The position numbers and the translations under genes were made by a program. Below are positions 39,415 through 53,514 of a DNA stretch of 64,000 nucleotides, one piece after another. The stretch's first letter is position 1; each line of letters starts with the position of its first letter. The notes beneath the pieces are model-generated. The model saw only the letters and a program-made list of their open reading frames with translations, had not been told where the DNA came from and made no database searches. The stretch is from Desmodesmus armatus (Eukaryota > Chlorophyta > Chlorophyceae > Sphaeropleales > Scenedesmaceae): contig VIIQ02000895.1 of the NCBI GenBank assembly GCA_007449985.2, positions 372,001 through 436,000 of the forward strand, given 5' to 3'.

Positions 39415-41775
39415 TCACCATTCAGTTGCCCTCATGACATCATTCAGCTCTTGCTCTGAAAAGCCGGTGACACCCGCAAATGTGGCACGGACCCAATCCA
39501 TGGCATCCGCACGGCCTTGGTTGTAGAGAGCACGGGTCTGGTCAGCGTTGGGGGCTCTCAACACAAAGTTGTTCCAATTGGCGCCGGCGCCAAGGTTTAC
39601 CAGTGTGCCTGAGCGGCCGGGATAGATGTCCACGCTGGCGGGTTGGGTCACCTTGACTGGGTCCAGGGGCATGTACGGCCGTGAAGAGGCGTCAACAGCT
39701 AAAACATGACATAGGGTGGCAGCAACACGCGGGTGGCAGCAATACAGGGGGTGGTCATGTTGCCCGAGTCTGTCAGCTGGTGCCAGTGACCGTTTTGAAG
39801 CCAGCTACGGCTAGGACTGCGCAGCAAGGGCCAACTACACCAGCTGGCAAGTCTGGAAGAGGGCGTCTGCACATGCACAGCATATGAGTACTTGTCAAGA
39901 CTTGCAGTGCGGGTAAACCCAATCACTAGTGCACAGCCAGCGCCTGTTACTTACACCCTGTGTTGGCACTTGTGATGAGGCTGTCAAAGGCGGTGGTTGG
40001 TGGGCCTGATGGGTTTGTCCCGTTGACAACTGCAGAGACTGTGATGGTGTAGGTGATCCCAGGAGAAGCTGCAAGGGAGGGTGAATGTGCCGCCAGCAAT
40101 GCACATCAAGGTGAAAAAGGGCAGGAAAAGGGCAGGTCAAGCATCACTCAGTTCAGAGCGGGACAGCAAGCATGTTCAAGCAGTACTGTGCAACCATGCA
40201 GTGCTGCCAAGAACTGCGGGGCATGCAGGGCACACACAACTCACGTGTTTGACAAAGCTGGTCATGAGCAGCTACTGCTGCATCCCGTGCACGACCTTCA
40301 AACAGCTGGTGTGCTGCATAGAGGCTTCAGCTTTTCAGGTTTGCCGCTTGTACAGGCGCAGCAAGTCAGCTAGCCATATATTCACATGCATGTGAAGCGG
40401 CAGACAATGTGTGCAATGAGGGATATCAACTCACCAGGCGGCACTGGCAGGGGGTCTGTTGCAACACCATCATATGCCACAGGGATATTAATACCCAAAG
40501 GCTGAGTCACCGCTTTTGGGGTTCCTAGGCCTAGGCTAGCCAGCAGACCGCTTGTGGCAGAGAACCTGGGAATGAAGGAGGAAGCTGCGACGGCCTCTGA
40601 AAGCCGGGTTGGGGTCCAGGTGCCACTCACAAACACACGCTGGTCCCTCTGAGCAGCAGGCAGGGTCAAGCTGTTCGGGTTTGCTCGTGTCACTGCGATG
40701 TACAGCTTGTTGTCACAGCCATCAGCCGTGTTGAGGGTTGCATAGGAGGTGCTGAGGGTGCCTGTGCGCAGCGCAGTATCCAGGGTGCCTCGACAGTTGT
40801 TAAGGCGTCTGCATCCTGACAACAAGGCCTCTACCCCCGCTCGGAACTGCATTTGCGGAAGGGGTCCCCCAAAAAAGCCCTTGCTGCAGCTGTAAGCGGC
40901 CGCCACAGAGCCACCACTGGCCCCTGCAAAGCCTGCTGTCTTGTCAAAGAAGCCCAAGGCCCGCAGGATAGCAGACACACCCACATGGTACATGATCTGC
41001 AGGACAAGCAGGACACCAACAGCAGCAGCAGCAGCATGGAACGAGCTCATTCAGTGAGGTCAACGCATTGCATGGTGGTAGGCAGTGCTGCTGGCAGCAC
41101 ACTCATGCGCACCACCTCTTCAGTGCTGTGGCTGCCCTACAGTCTGCAAGCTGAAAGCAGGTGCTCGCTAGCTAGCTGTGGGCAACCTCCCCATCTGCCC
41201 TCCTCCTGTCTCCTGCACACATTTCTCACTCCTGCCTGCGTCCCTTGCGCCCAGTACCGACTATGACGGCGATCTGATGACAGCCCTGCCCCTTTACTCA
41301 CCAGGAAACCACTACCACTGTAGCCCACACCCAGGGTCCCCGCGCCATATGCATCTACTGCTGATGTGGTGACAGCCTGTGCAGAGATTCCTGCATCGTC
41401 TGCAGCGCTGTCAACTGGCAGAGCAGCATCTACAGGGGTGTTCGTGACCAACTCGCTGTCAACAGCCACAGGGGCGACGTCTGCAGCTGCTGCTGTGGGG
41501 TCCACGGGAGGGAGGGCCTCTTGTGCCACTACTGCCTCAGCAGGGACAGCTTCAAGTGCTGCCTGGGGCGTTACGGGGTTGATCAGGGAGGGACCAAGGG
41601 GGACGGCAGCCTCCTGGGCCACTACTGCATCGGCAAGGGGCACCGACTCCACAACTGCCTGGGGGACCACAAGTGTGGGGTCCACTGGCTCCAGCACGGC
41701 CAGTGGCTGCCTGATCGCGCTGACGTAGAGGGCTGAGATAAGCAGCAGCGCTATGCGCACTGTTCCTCGGGACAT
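39415..41775 (-). CDS. Patatin-like lipase, copy A
   Basis: Four exons in frame: 41775-41302, 40996-40435, 40068-39955, 39698-39415, 477 residues. A signal peptide is clear (MSRGTVRIALLLISALYVSA). An Ala/Val/Pro-rich region of about 110 residues follows, then the patatin core: oxyanion strand GYSGSGFLIMYHVGVSAILR, nucleophile elbow GASGGS with the catalytic Ser, SEAVAASSFIPRFS, and the candidate catalytic Asp in VAYDGVATDP. A conserved C-terminal segment (SVDIYPG, then ALYNQGRADAMDWVRATF) ends the protein. Patatin enzymes hydrolyse acyl esters of membrane or storage lipids with a Ser-Asp dyad; the signal peptide suggests a secreted or vacuolar enzyme. Copy B at 45272-47741 has the same exon phases, and from exon 2 onward the two have exactly the same coding length. 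Confidence 0.87.
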
Positions 41776-41992
41776 GGTGGGCCCTGGGATGCGGGTGGAA
41801 GTGGGTGGAAGTAAGATCTGCAGTTGGCCAGCAGGTCTGACTTGAGTCCAACCGTTGCCTGTGCAGGACCAACAACAGTGACAGAGTGCTGATCGTGAGC
41901 TGTCATCAGTGGTCTCAGTGCTGTTGCTGTAGGCGCAGCTATGTGTCCAGACGGGTGCCCTTCACCTGGCCCTCCACCAGCAACTCCCTCAC
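41776..41992. other. Leader of patatin A shared with copy B
   Basis: On the minus strand this contains an acceptor-like CTGCACAG near 41876 and a leader with the motifs GCAACGGT and CAACTGCAGAT before the ATG. The same motifs occur before the ATG of copy B. Confidence 0.5.
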
Positions 41993-42608
41993 CTGTGCAG
42001 TGCGGCGCTAGTGCGGACGTTGTTGTAGAGTTGCAAGTTGCGTCTTTGCTGTGCGTATGTGCGGGGTGCGTTGAGTGGCAGGGTGGGATCGCAGGTCACA
42101 AGCCTGGCACTGACAGAAACTTGCTGAGTTTGGCCAGCGAACTTCCCTTCCGGAGGCAAGTGTTGGCAAACTTGGCTGCGCTTGCAGCTTAAGTAGTCGC
42201 CAACGCGCATGGCCTTCCAGTCACCCTTGAGACCAACGGGAGTTACGCTTGCACATGAACATACCACAAGTTTGACTTGGCCCACCCATCAGCCAGAAAC
42301 AGAGCAGGAAGGGAACCTCAAGTCCACGTAGCATACTTGAAGAGCACCTGCCACCCATTTCTGATGCTTTCCCCTGTCTCCCTCACCCACCGTCTCGTGC
42401 CCGTGTCACTTGAGAAGACTGAGCCGACTAGACGAAACCGAGTGCCATAGTATGCAGGCCTGACTGAGTCTGCTTCGTGACAGTTTGTACAAGGTGCCAA
42501 TGCAGCATGCCACACCTGAGAAAGGCACCTCCTTTGATGCACTCGCTCAAGCGGAGAGACTGACAGGGACATGCGAGATGTGAGCAGCGCACACCCCAGT
42601 CGTCCCAT
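41993..42608 (-). CDS. Unrecognised protein-coding segment upstream of patatin A
   Basis: Two exons, 42608-42328 and 42247-41993, join in phase 2 across a GT-AG intron and end at a GTGAGG donor, so the gene should continue. The sequence has normal protein composition, for example AYYGTRFRLVGSVFSSDTGT, WVRETGESIRNGWQVLFKYA and VGLKGDWKAMRVGDYLSC. A related, broken copy lies at 50378-50643 with the same final donor position and phase, which argues that this is or was coding. It could be an upstream gene whose last exon is unseen, or old 5' exons of the patatin gene; the frame does not continue into the patatin frame. Function unknown. Confidence 0.4.
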
Positions 42609-45271
42609 GCTCTGCAGAGCCCTTCTGCCCTCTGACTTAATGGGTGCCGCCGGTACTGCACTGTGTCAGCGGGTGGGTGTTTTGCCAGTGAAGATTGCAG
42701 AACACACAGTTTGCATCACAGCCATCATGGCTTGCCAAGCTTGCAAGCCATGGCATGGCTTGCCAAGCTTGCTGACAACACGAGTGTGCCACCAGCACTG
42801 CTTCAGGCTCAGGCACAAAGTGACTGACATGGAAGTTGCACAGGAATTAGCAGGCACCTCAGGTGCCTGATGCAGCTATCAGCTGTGCAGCATACACAAC
42901 ATGATTCATGTTCATCCTCAGAAGCTCCGCGCCAAGACAACTGCACGTTGCCATGGCGGTTGTGACATGCGTAGAGGCAAAAGCTTCGCGATCAGGCAAC
43001 TGCACTGGTGGTCAATTTCAAACAGCATGGCCAACAGCAGCAGCCATTGCTGCTCCCTGCTCAGGCAGTGCGGGCCTGCTGGCACTGCTTTGATTAGCAG
43101 CTACAGCCGCCCTGGCAGCCTACAGTCTCTGTGATATGTGGAGCTGCTCTTTTGTGGACCCAAGAAAGTGGACATCACGGCATCAACAGCACTGGACTGC
43201 AGGTGTAAATTCACCCTGCAGGACTACCCCTGCTTCCCGGAAGCAAGGCTTGCTGTGGCCCTTTGCTAGCCTCTCGATGATGTGCAGTTACAGCTTGTAG
43301 CATGCCGAACCACAGCTTGTAGCCTGCAAAGTCAACAAAACCAACTGCACTGTACGATCCCATACTGCCACCTGGGGCATTACTCGACAACTCAGACACA
43401 CTGCTTTGCCTCAATGCTCATGTCCATGTCATGCAGAGCTGCTGTGCTTGAAGCAAGGCCTTGCGCACCAAGCAAGCTACACCTCCCATGCAACCTCCCA
43501 CACAGTTGCTGCCCAAACTACTGCTGGTCCCCACACCACATGCTTCATGCTTGTCGTGCCGGCCCTGAAAGCATGCCAAGGCAACCGTGCTGGGTCCAGC
43601 GCACAATGCCAGCCTGACCCACACCTGAAACCCAGTGCGCTTGACTGCCGCCACAGCCGCTGAGAGCCCCTGCCAACAGCTCTCGCATGTTGCTGTGTAT
43701 GCTGGCAACCCTGTGCCCAACCTCCCACATGGTGCGTATACACACACTGTGCACCCCCGTTCGTTCATGCGTTGCACTGAACGTGCGCCTTGCAGCGAGA
43801 TGCAACCCTCCTTCAATAAACAACACACCATGCACCTTGCAAGCGACTGAACAAGCCTGCATATGAGTAAACCACAAAAACAGCTTCTTGGCCCCTTCTT
43901 TCTGTTGCACATGCTGAAGTGGTGATGGACTTTGTGATGGCTCGGTGAGTGGAGGTAGGGTGTGCATGCACAACACGCCTGCATGCACTGATAGCGGATC
44001 ACGGCTGCACAACATCACATCAACAGTGTACAGACTGCAGGAGAAGTCACACTCTCCAATCAACAGTGTGCTGGGCTGCTTGAATGCAACAGCAGCAGCC
44101 AGAAGCACTTTCCTGTACCCACTGTTCAGGCGCTGGCCAAACCAACTATGCCTACAGAACGCTGCATCTCTGTGCTGAGTTGTGACACCCTGGCATCACA
44201 CACAGCCCATCAGAAGGTTGCAAGCAAGAACCTCTGCATGCCCAAGGCTGCCATCCTTGCCGCAGTTATGCCGACAGGTTTGGCAGCTGCCATGACAACA
44301 GCACAACAACAACAACCCCAAAGCCCTACATCGCGTCTGTTTGGTCCCCTCACACACTCTTCTGCCAGACGGCTAACAAACAAACAAGCTAAAGCAAGCA
44401 CTCAGCAAAATGAGCGCCTAGGACAAACCCCTTGGCACACAGCTCGAAACAAACCCAAAGAATGATGCCGGCCCCAGCATGCGTTGGAGCTTGCAACAGT
44501 GACTGGCAGCAAACCCCACCAAAAAACCCTCTGCACCATCGCTGCAAGCTGTGACGGCAGCACCAGCCTGATAGACAATATGAGCACATTGACCACAGAA
44601 GAGCCGCCCTTGCAGGGCGCGAGGCCAATGGAGGAAGCTCTATGGCGTTAACACCTGGGCCTGCAGCTGATATCACTGGAGAGCAGTAACAGTCCTTTGC
44701 AGCAGCAGCAGCAGTGGAGCGTTGACGGCAGTTGACTGATTTGACAGCTTTGTGTTTTTGTATCGAGAGCCGTCTAGTGCTGAGCCTCCGAATTGGTCCA
44801 GCCCAAAGTCACATTGCCACAAAGGGTTTTTTATATTCCTCCACGGAGGTTTTTGCCCGGCATCCATTCGGAGGGTTGTCCATCTCGTGCACTTAGATAG
44901 TACGCTTGGGGATTTTTGGGTTGGTTTTCATCCTCACAAAAGCGTCAGGCTTCTCTGTTTTGATCCTCAGTATGTTGTTCCTTCTGGGTTGTTGTGCTAT
45001 CTCCGTGATATCAGTGAATGGCTGGCATGAGCTCTTGAGTTTCATAGCTACAGGTGTAACTTTGATTTGATTTGATTTGATTTGACCACAGCAGGGCCTG
45101 CTGTGACAACATGCGCAAGCCATCGCCTGCAACAGCAGCTGACAACACCACCGCCGCCACCACCAAACAACGTATTGCGGCAGGGTGATGCTCATGCAGT
45201 GGGGTGCGTCAGGGCAGTGAATCAGCTGTTCAGTCAGGGGCATGAGGCAGCTGTCTGTTGGCTGTGCTTCA
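42609..45271. other. Space between the two patatin units
   Basis: No convincing gene. It contains a hairpin of CATGGCTTGCCAAGCTTG-type repeats near 42726-42775 and, at its right end, a possible truncated retroelement (44690-45086). The remainder is unremarkable. Confidence 0.4.
44690..45086 (+). mobile_element. Possible 5'-truncated retroelement with (GATTT)n tail
   Basis: This segment is visibly richer in A/T than its surroundings. It contains an open frame (44752-45030, starting at a non-ATG codon) with segments such as SHCHKGFFIFLHGGF and FDPQYVVPSGLLCYLRDISE. It ends in GGTGTAACTTTGATTT followed by four more GATTT units, like the tails of LINE or SINE insertions. No reverse-transcriptase motif and no target-site duplication were seen, so this is tentative. 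Confidence 0.35.
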
Positions 45272-47741
<2,470 letters not shown>

Positions 47742-47922
47742 GGTAGGTCCTGACGCAAGACACACAGTTTCGGGAAATGATCTGCAGTTGCACCGTTGCT
47801 CAGCTTGCGGCCCAGATGGTGCCTGCATGGCAGGACAAGACACAAAGTATCCGAGTGAGGTGATGAGTTCCGTCTGAGCACGGCTGCTGCATCTGTTGCG
47901 CGCTGCTGATGATGTTCCATGT

Positions 47923-50335
47923 GGCATGTAGCATGATCGATGCAACAATAATCGCTCCAAGTGGCTCAAAAGGGCTGTCCCGCTATTACAGACGCAATAG
48001 AATGCTACAATGCATCTCATACATGTTGTAAAGTCATTTGTTTTGATGCTGCATGCCCACAATGCACGTAATGTGCCATAGCAGAAATTCAGCGTGATCT
48101 GATTCCAGCAGTCCACTGCACACCGTGCATGGGCCCACGTCGTGTGCTCTTTTGAGGTTGTAATAACCTCAAGTCTTTCTGCGCAGGGGACACTGCTTCC
48201 CTCTCACCCTGCTGCTGCCAGTCACCTTCCCACCTGATCCCCAGCTGCAGTAACTGTCAAGCCTCCAGCAAGCCTGCCTCACCGCCTCAGGCCGGGAGAG
48301 AAATCCATATGTGAATTATGTCAATCCATCTACGTCTTGCCCGCACTCTACAGAGCCCCCCATGCAGACACTGTTTATGCATTGGCAACAGCTGGCCCTT
48401 GGTGCTGTTGCCAGCATCCCCAAGCAGTCCCAGCCAGCTGCAGCAGCTGAGCTAGCCTCATGTGGCTGTACTAGCCGTGATGTGGCTGGTGTACAGGTGT
48501 ACCGGCCATATGGCTGTGCTTGTGGCATCAGCAGAGGGTGGTACAGCCATGGTGTAACTTTGATTTAACACGATCCCAGTACAGCCATACAAGGCTGGTG
48601 CAGCTACACCAGGCTAGTACAGCCACACAGGAAGCCATACCAAACTAGCACGAGAGTAGCACAGCCACATGGGGCTGGCAAAGCTGCACAAGACTAGCAC
48701 AGCCATGTGGCCATGCATACGAGGCTAGTACAGCTGCACAAGCAAGCAGAGCTACATGAGCTAGTACAGCCACACGAGCTAGTACAGCTGAACGAGCTAG
48801 TACACCTGTACGAGCTAGTACAGCCACACGAGCTAGTACACCTGTACGAGCTAGTACAGCCACACGAGCTAGTACACCTGTACGAGCTAGTACAGCTGAA
48901 CGAGCTAGTACACATGTACGAGCTAGTACAGCCACACGAGCTAGTACAGCTGAACGAGCTAGTACACCTGTACGAGCTAGTACAGCCACACGAGCTAGTA
49001 CAGCTGAACGAGCTAGTACAGCCGCACGAGCTAGTACACCTGTACGAGCTAGTACAACCACACAAGCTAGTACACCTGTACGAGCTAGTACACCTGTACG
49101 AGCTAGTACAGCCACACGAGCTAGTACAGCTGAACGAGCTAGTACACCTGTACGAGCTAGTACAGCCACACGAGCTAGTACACTTGTACGAGCTAGTACA
49201 GCCACACGAGCTAGTACAGCTGAACGAGCTAGTACACCTGTACGAGCTAGTACAGCCACAAGAGCTAGTACACCTGTACGAGCTAGTACAACCACACGAG
49301 CTAGTACACCTGTACGAGCTAGTACAGCTGAATGAGCTAGTACACCTGTACGAGCTAGTACAGCCACACGAGCTAGTACAGCTGAACGAGCTAGTACACC
49401 TGTACGAGCTAGTACAGCCACACGAGCTAGTACACCTGTACGAGCTAGTACAGCCGCACGAGCTAGTACACCTGTACGAGCTAGTACACCTGTACGAGCT
49501 AGTACACCTGTACGAGCTAGTACAGCCACACGAGCTAGTACAGCTGAACGAGCTAGTTCACATGTACGAGCTAGTACAGCCACACGAGCTAGTACACCTG
49601 TACGAGCTAGTACAGCCACACGAGCTAGTACACCTGTACGAGCTAGTACAGCCGCACGAGCTAGTACAGCTACACCAGCTAGTACAGCCACACGAGCTAG
49701 TACAGCTGCACTAGGCTGGCAGAGCTGTACGAGCTACATGAGGCTGGCACAGCTCTACACCAGCCACATCAGGCAGTGGCCGCGGCTAGTGCAGCCACAT
49801 GAGGCTAGCTCAGCTGCTGTAGCTGGCTGGGACTGCTTGGGGATGCTGGCAACAGCACTAAGGGCCAGCGGTTGCCAAGGCAGAAACAGTTTCTGCATTT
49901 ATAGCTCTGCAGAGCGCAGGCAAGACGTAGATGGCTTGAATTAATTCACATATGGATTTCTCTCCCGGCCTGAGGCGGTGAGGAGGGCTTGCTGGAGGCT
50001 TGACAGTTGCAGCAGCTGGGGATCAGGTGGGAAGGTGACTGGCAGCAGGGTGAGAGGGAAGCAGTGTCCCCTGCGCAGAAGATTTTGAGGTTGTTACAAA
50101 GGTTCAAAAGAGCGCACAATGCGGGCCCATGCAGGGTGTGCAGTGGACTGCTGTCATCAGATCACACTGAGCTTCTGCTGTGGCACAAAGGGTGCATTCA
50201 GGGCTTGCAGCATCAATGCATACAATTTTCACAACACGTGCAACATGCAATACAGCGTTTCATCGCGTCCGTATTAGCGAAACACCCCTCGAGACACTTT
50301 GAGCCACAATTGTTAGATCGATCGTGCTACATGCC
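47923..50335. mobile_element. Foldback-type element with terminal inverted repeats of about 585 bp
   Basis: The left arm (47923 to about 48510) and right arm (about 49750-50335) are diverged reverse complements. Landmarks are GGCATGTAGCATGATCGATG against TGCTACATGCC at the right end, matching CACGTCGTGTGCTCTTTTGA and GAGAGAAATCCATATGTGAA regions, and AGCATCCCCAAGCAGTCCCA in both arms. ATGT borders both ends (47919-47922 and 50336-50339) and may be a 4-bp target-site duplication. The centre is an 18-bp minisatellite. No transposase-like frame is present, so the element would be non-autonomous. It lies between the broken copy at 50378-50643 and patatin copy B. Confidence 0.8.
48757..49712. repeat. 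18-bp minisatellite, about fifty units
   Basis: Three main unit types alternate: CGAGCTAGTACAGCCACA, CGAGCTAGTACACCTGTA and CGAGCTAGTACAGCTGAA. TGTA-ending units create the near-palindrome GTACGAGCTAGTAC. Because 18 is a multiple of three and the units lack stops in some frames, long open frames run on both strands; I regard these as non-coding. Confidence 0.95.
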
Positions 50336-50377
50336 ATGTACTTCCGTGCAAAATTGCTGGACAAGCAGCTTCCTCAC

Positions 50378-50643
50378 TTGTGCAGCGACGTTGCTACGCC
50401 TGCTGCTGTCCTTAAGCGATCTTGTTGTGTTTCTGCAGTCTGTGTGCGATCAACTTGAGGTGGGACCAAAGGACACAGTCTGGCACTGCCAGAAACTGAG
50501 CTCAACTGAGAGGCGAATGCCTCGCGACAATAGACCGTCAAATTATAGTTTGTACCAGCTACAATGGAGGCTTATCTACTCACCACATGCACGAACTTCC
50601 ACCCAACATCCAGATTATTAGTCAGACCAACGGAAGTTACATA
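50378..50643 (-). pseudogene. Broken copy of the segment upstream of patatin A
   Basis: Minus-strand reading gives VTSVGLTNNLDVGWKFVHV, an in-frame TAA (50574-50572), then SIVAGTNYNLTVYCREAFAS, SVSGSARL and RTQTAETQQDRL, ending at a GTGAGG donor in phase 2. This aligns in order with VTPVGLK, SVSARL, RTYAQQRRNLQLY and TSAALHR of 41993-42247, whose donor has the same phase and sequence. The stop codon suggests decay, unless a very small intron removes it. Confidence 0.45.
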
Positions 50644-51514
50644 GAACCAGGCTGACGTCCCACCCCACATCCAGGGGGAAATGTCCCTGAGTCTAACAGC
50701 ATTCGATTCTTTCACAAGCCTTTACAACGGTGCCGCGCATTGTTTGCTTCAGCAGCCCTGTCTGTGTACTGTAGATGTGCAGATGGCAGTTGCAGCGACT
50801 GCCAGCTGTTGGGAGTCGTGGAACCATCAAGCAGTCAATGCAGTAGTTAGGGCCTTCTTTTTTGTTTGTCAACCATCGGGTGTGCATCAACCTTGTATCT
50901 TCCAGATCTCCAGTGATGTGAGGGTATCTTGCCACCACATGTGCATGTACATACGGAAATTGACTGGAAACCACCAAATGCGCTGGACAGCCTCACAACA
51001 TGTTCACTAAGCACACCAAGTCTCTGCACATGCATGCCGAATGGCAGGCCAAGCCTTGCATGTGAATGTGCACCACTGAATGCTCTGCAGCAAGACAGCA
51101 GTCGAACATCACAAAGCCCAAGGGCATAATTCACCACCAGCATCGTGCAGCTGGATGGCAGCGTGCAGTCATTGGGCCAATGTGACCACCAATGTACCAC
51201 CCCCATCCCAGAAACATCACTGCTGTTAACTTCCCCGCAGAATGCTGGTGACATCATTGCCAAAGCGGCAAGCGGCTTGCTGCCTGCCATCCATCACCTT
51301 TTAGTGGCCGCATCGCTGCCAGACATGGGCCATAGCAATGGTGAGGCTCAGCAACACTGACACTTTGATGCGTCCTACGACACTGATGCCCCATGGGCTT
51401 GGCTCCCTAAGGGGTGTTCAGGCATGGCCTGAACCATGTTAGTGCAATAGTAACAGTGATGCCGGTGGCAACAGCTGCCAGCTCAGCGAGCAAATCAAGC
51501 TGGCATGGTCAAGG
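50644..51514. other. Intergenic region
   Basis: No gene recognised. Contains hairpin repeat unit copy 3 at its right end. Confidence 0.4.
51369..51460 (+). repeat. Hairpin repeat unit, copy 3
   Basis: GATGCCCCATGGGCTTGGCT, CCCTAAGGGG, then the palindrome GTTCAGGCATGGCCTGAAC (51416-51434), followed by a short irregular GTTAGTGCAATAGTAACAG tail. Confidence 0.7.
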
Positions 51515-52517
51515 CTAGCTGCACAAGCCTGTGAAGCAGCAAAGCAGGTACCCCATGAGACCTGGGTCTGCAGCAGCCTGCTTGGCAGCTTCCTGAGGGG
51601 TGGGCTTTGCTGTTGACGGCCCACAGACTCCTGTGTCCTTCTCTGGACTGCCACCAGTATCATGCACCTCTTCATGATACTTAGCCCTGGGACTGTTGCT
51701 GGATGATGCCCCTGTCAGTGCAGCAGTCACAATCTGTTCTGCATCCTGTAGTGTTATAGCGCCCTTTTGTAAGAGCTTCAAAGCTGCCAGGTGCACCTCA
51801 GCTACTGTCATGGCAGTGCCAGCGGGCGCAATCGGTGGGCTGACAGTAACTGCCTGACGCCCCCAGCTGGATGTGCCAGTGCTGCTGCTGAAGCCTTCAC
51901 CTTGCAGCAGGCTGGTGCTACCAGTCTTGCAGCAGCTGCTGTTGCGGCCGCCCTTGCGGCTGTTGTTGTTAGGAGTGGTCAGCTTCCTCCATGCGTGCTG
52001 GCTTTCTTGCTCCGGCTGCTGATCGCAGCCAGAGTAGCAGTCGAGGACGATGGGGTGGAACAGACCCAGACGGTCAGCACACTGACCACACCGGCTGCAG
52101 CGCTGCGCCATTGAGACTTTGCTGTAGGGCTGGCACCAGAAGTGGGCCGTGCCTGGCTGTCGCCCAGGTCTCAGGCCCAAGAAGCAAGCTGTGCACAGGG
52201 GCGTACCAGTTGCATGCTGGGCGGCTGACGGCACTTTCAAGCAGGACGGCACGCATAGCAGTGAAGCAGAACAGGGTGCAGAAGTCAGCAAAACACGCAG
52301 CTCGGTCAATGCGCAGGACACAGTTGGGTGTTACTGCTTAGACTAGTGAACGGCTCACTGCAGTGCAGAGGTGCAGCCCAAAAGCTTCCACATGTTGCAG
52401 GTGCCCTCCTCCTGCCTGTGCAACAGTTTAGACAGCTGCTGACACACCTTTAATTGATTGATCCTTGTAGTGCAGGACGACCACATCACCCGACCTCAGG
52501 CGCAAATCGGCATGCAT
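51515..52517 (-). CDS. Cysteine-rich protein with SHOCT-like segment, uncharacterised
   Basis: Two exons, 52517-52448 and 52233-51515, join in phase 1 for about 262 residues; an in-frame TAA precedes the ATG. The first exon reads MHADLRLRSGDVVVLHYKDQ. The second has paired cysteines (CTACFLGLRPG, then CSRCGQCADRLGLF and LDCYSGC) that may bind a metal, then a low-complexity middle. A helical segment LAALKLLQKGAITLQDAEQI resembles a SHOCT-type motif. The C-terminus GLMGYLLCCFTGLC is hydrophobic with clustered Cys that could be lipidated. None of this identifies a function. The acceptor at 52234 was chosen for its pyrimidine tract and phase. The second exon could alternatively extend upstream as an open frame to 52321. 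Confidence 0.45.
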
Positions 52518-53514
52518 GCTGTTGGCTGCAACTTATGAGACTTGCCACAGGTGGAACGGAGCACTTGGTTGTTGAATGCACAGGCTGGGTCATGTCTGCA
52601 GGTTGCCAAGAAGCATATATGCTGGCAGGAAGCCTATGTTCCAGCCAGCAGTAGGACAAGGGCACAACACCCAGTATTCTGCTGATCCGCCACGATTACG
52701 ACTTGCACAATTAGCGGGCCATCGGGCGGTCGGTCGCTGGGCACTCGATGTTCCAGCCCAAAACGTCGAGGGAAGCGCGCTACACACTCAATTGACCAGA
52801 AAATGCCCAATGGAATGCTTGATGTCGCTCTCGTGTTCGTCACTGACAGGCTCGCGCCTGCTTTTGTGTTCGCGCCTTGCAGACCCTTCAAGGGCTTGGA
52901 ATGAGCCTGCCCCTGCAGCCAGTTGCGATATGATTTAACCACACAGATGAATATAAAGTTGAAACGGACCAAATTTGGTGGCACTGTGTGTTATGCAGGC
53001 AGATCCATGCACATAGCACGACGAGACAGACACCACCTCACCGCTATGATAGCAGCACGGGTGACTGGGGCACCCCAGCAATGTCTGGCGCCTGGGCGAG
53101 CCTGGAAAGCCTTGAACAACCTATTGAGAACTTTTCATGCGGTTGCAGCTACACTTAGGACTTCAGAACTCACTACAAACACAACAATGACTAAGCCTTG
53201 TTACAAACTGTACAGGACTGTCAATCAAGCCAGCTGCAGACAGCTCTGTCACAAGGAAGTGCGTTCTGAAACCGGTCAAACTGCTCTCTTTCTTTTCACC
53301 AGTTCGGACTCTGGATCGGGACTTTGGATCAGGATCGGACTGGATGCCTGCCTAAGCTGTGGTGCGGCTCGCGGGAACGTGTGACACTTCAGTCTTAAAT
53401 TTTGTGCAGCTGCGGCACTGCTCGGCATAGTCAGACACCGTCACCTGGAGCAGCATCCAGCAAGCAGTAGCATCAGTAGCTGTAGCAGTCCCTCCTTGTG
53501 TGGAGGCTGTGAAG
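52518..53514. other. Divergent intergenic region
   Basis: Lies between two divergent small genes. A minus-strand open stretch near 52634-52984 (RFPRRFGLEHRVPSDRPPDG) looks mildly protein-like but no splice partner was found. Confidence 0.35.

Noticed and set aside
41552..41875. Minus-strand frame overlapping the patatin A start in another frame
   Set aside because: It overlaps the signal-peptide exon out of frame and is compositionally a shadow; patatin A has clear family motifs.
48757..49712. CRISPR array as an explanation of the 18-bp repeats
   Set aside because: There are no unique spacers, the units are directly adjacent, and the sequence is eukaryotic nuclear DNA.
48645..49714. Open frames of about 340 residues on both strands across the 18-bp repeats
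   Set aside because: The unit length is a multiple of three and lacks stops in these frames, so open frames are expected on both strands without selection. Start and end context is not gene-like.
52500..52517. Similarity of RSGDVVVLHYKDQSIKG to the start of the CAP-Gly exon of the kinase
   Set aside because: Only a few hydrophobic and Gly/Lys positions agree and the rest of a CAP-Gly domain is absent in the following exon.
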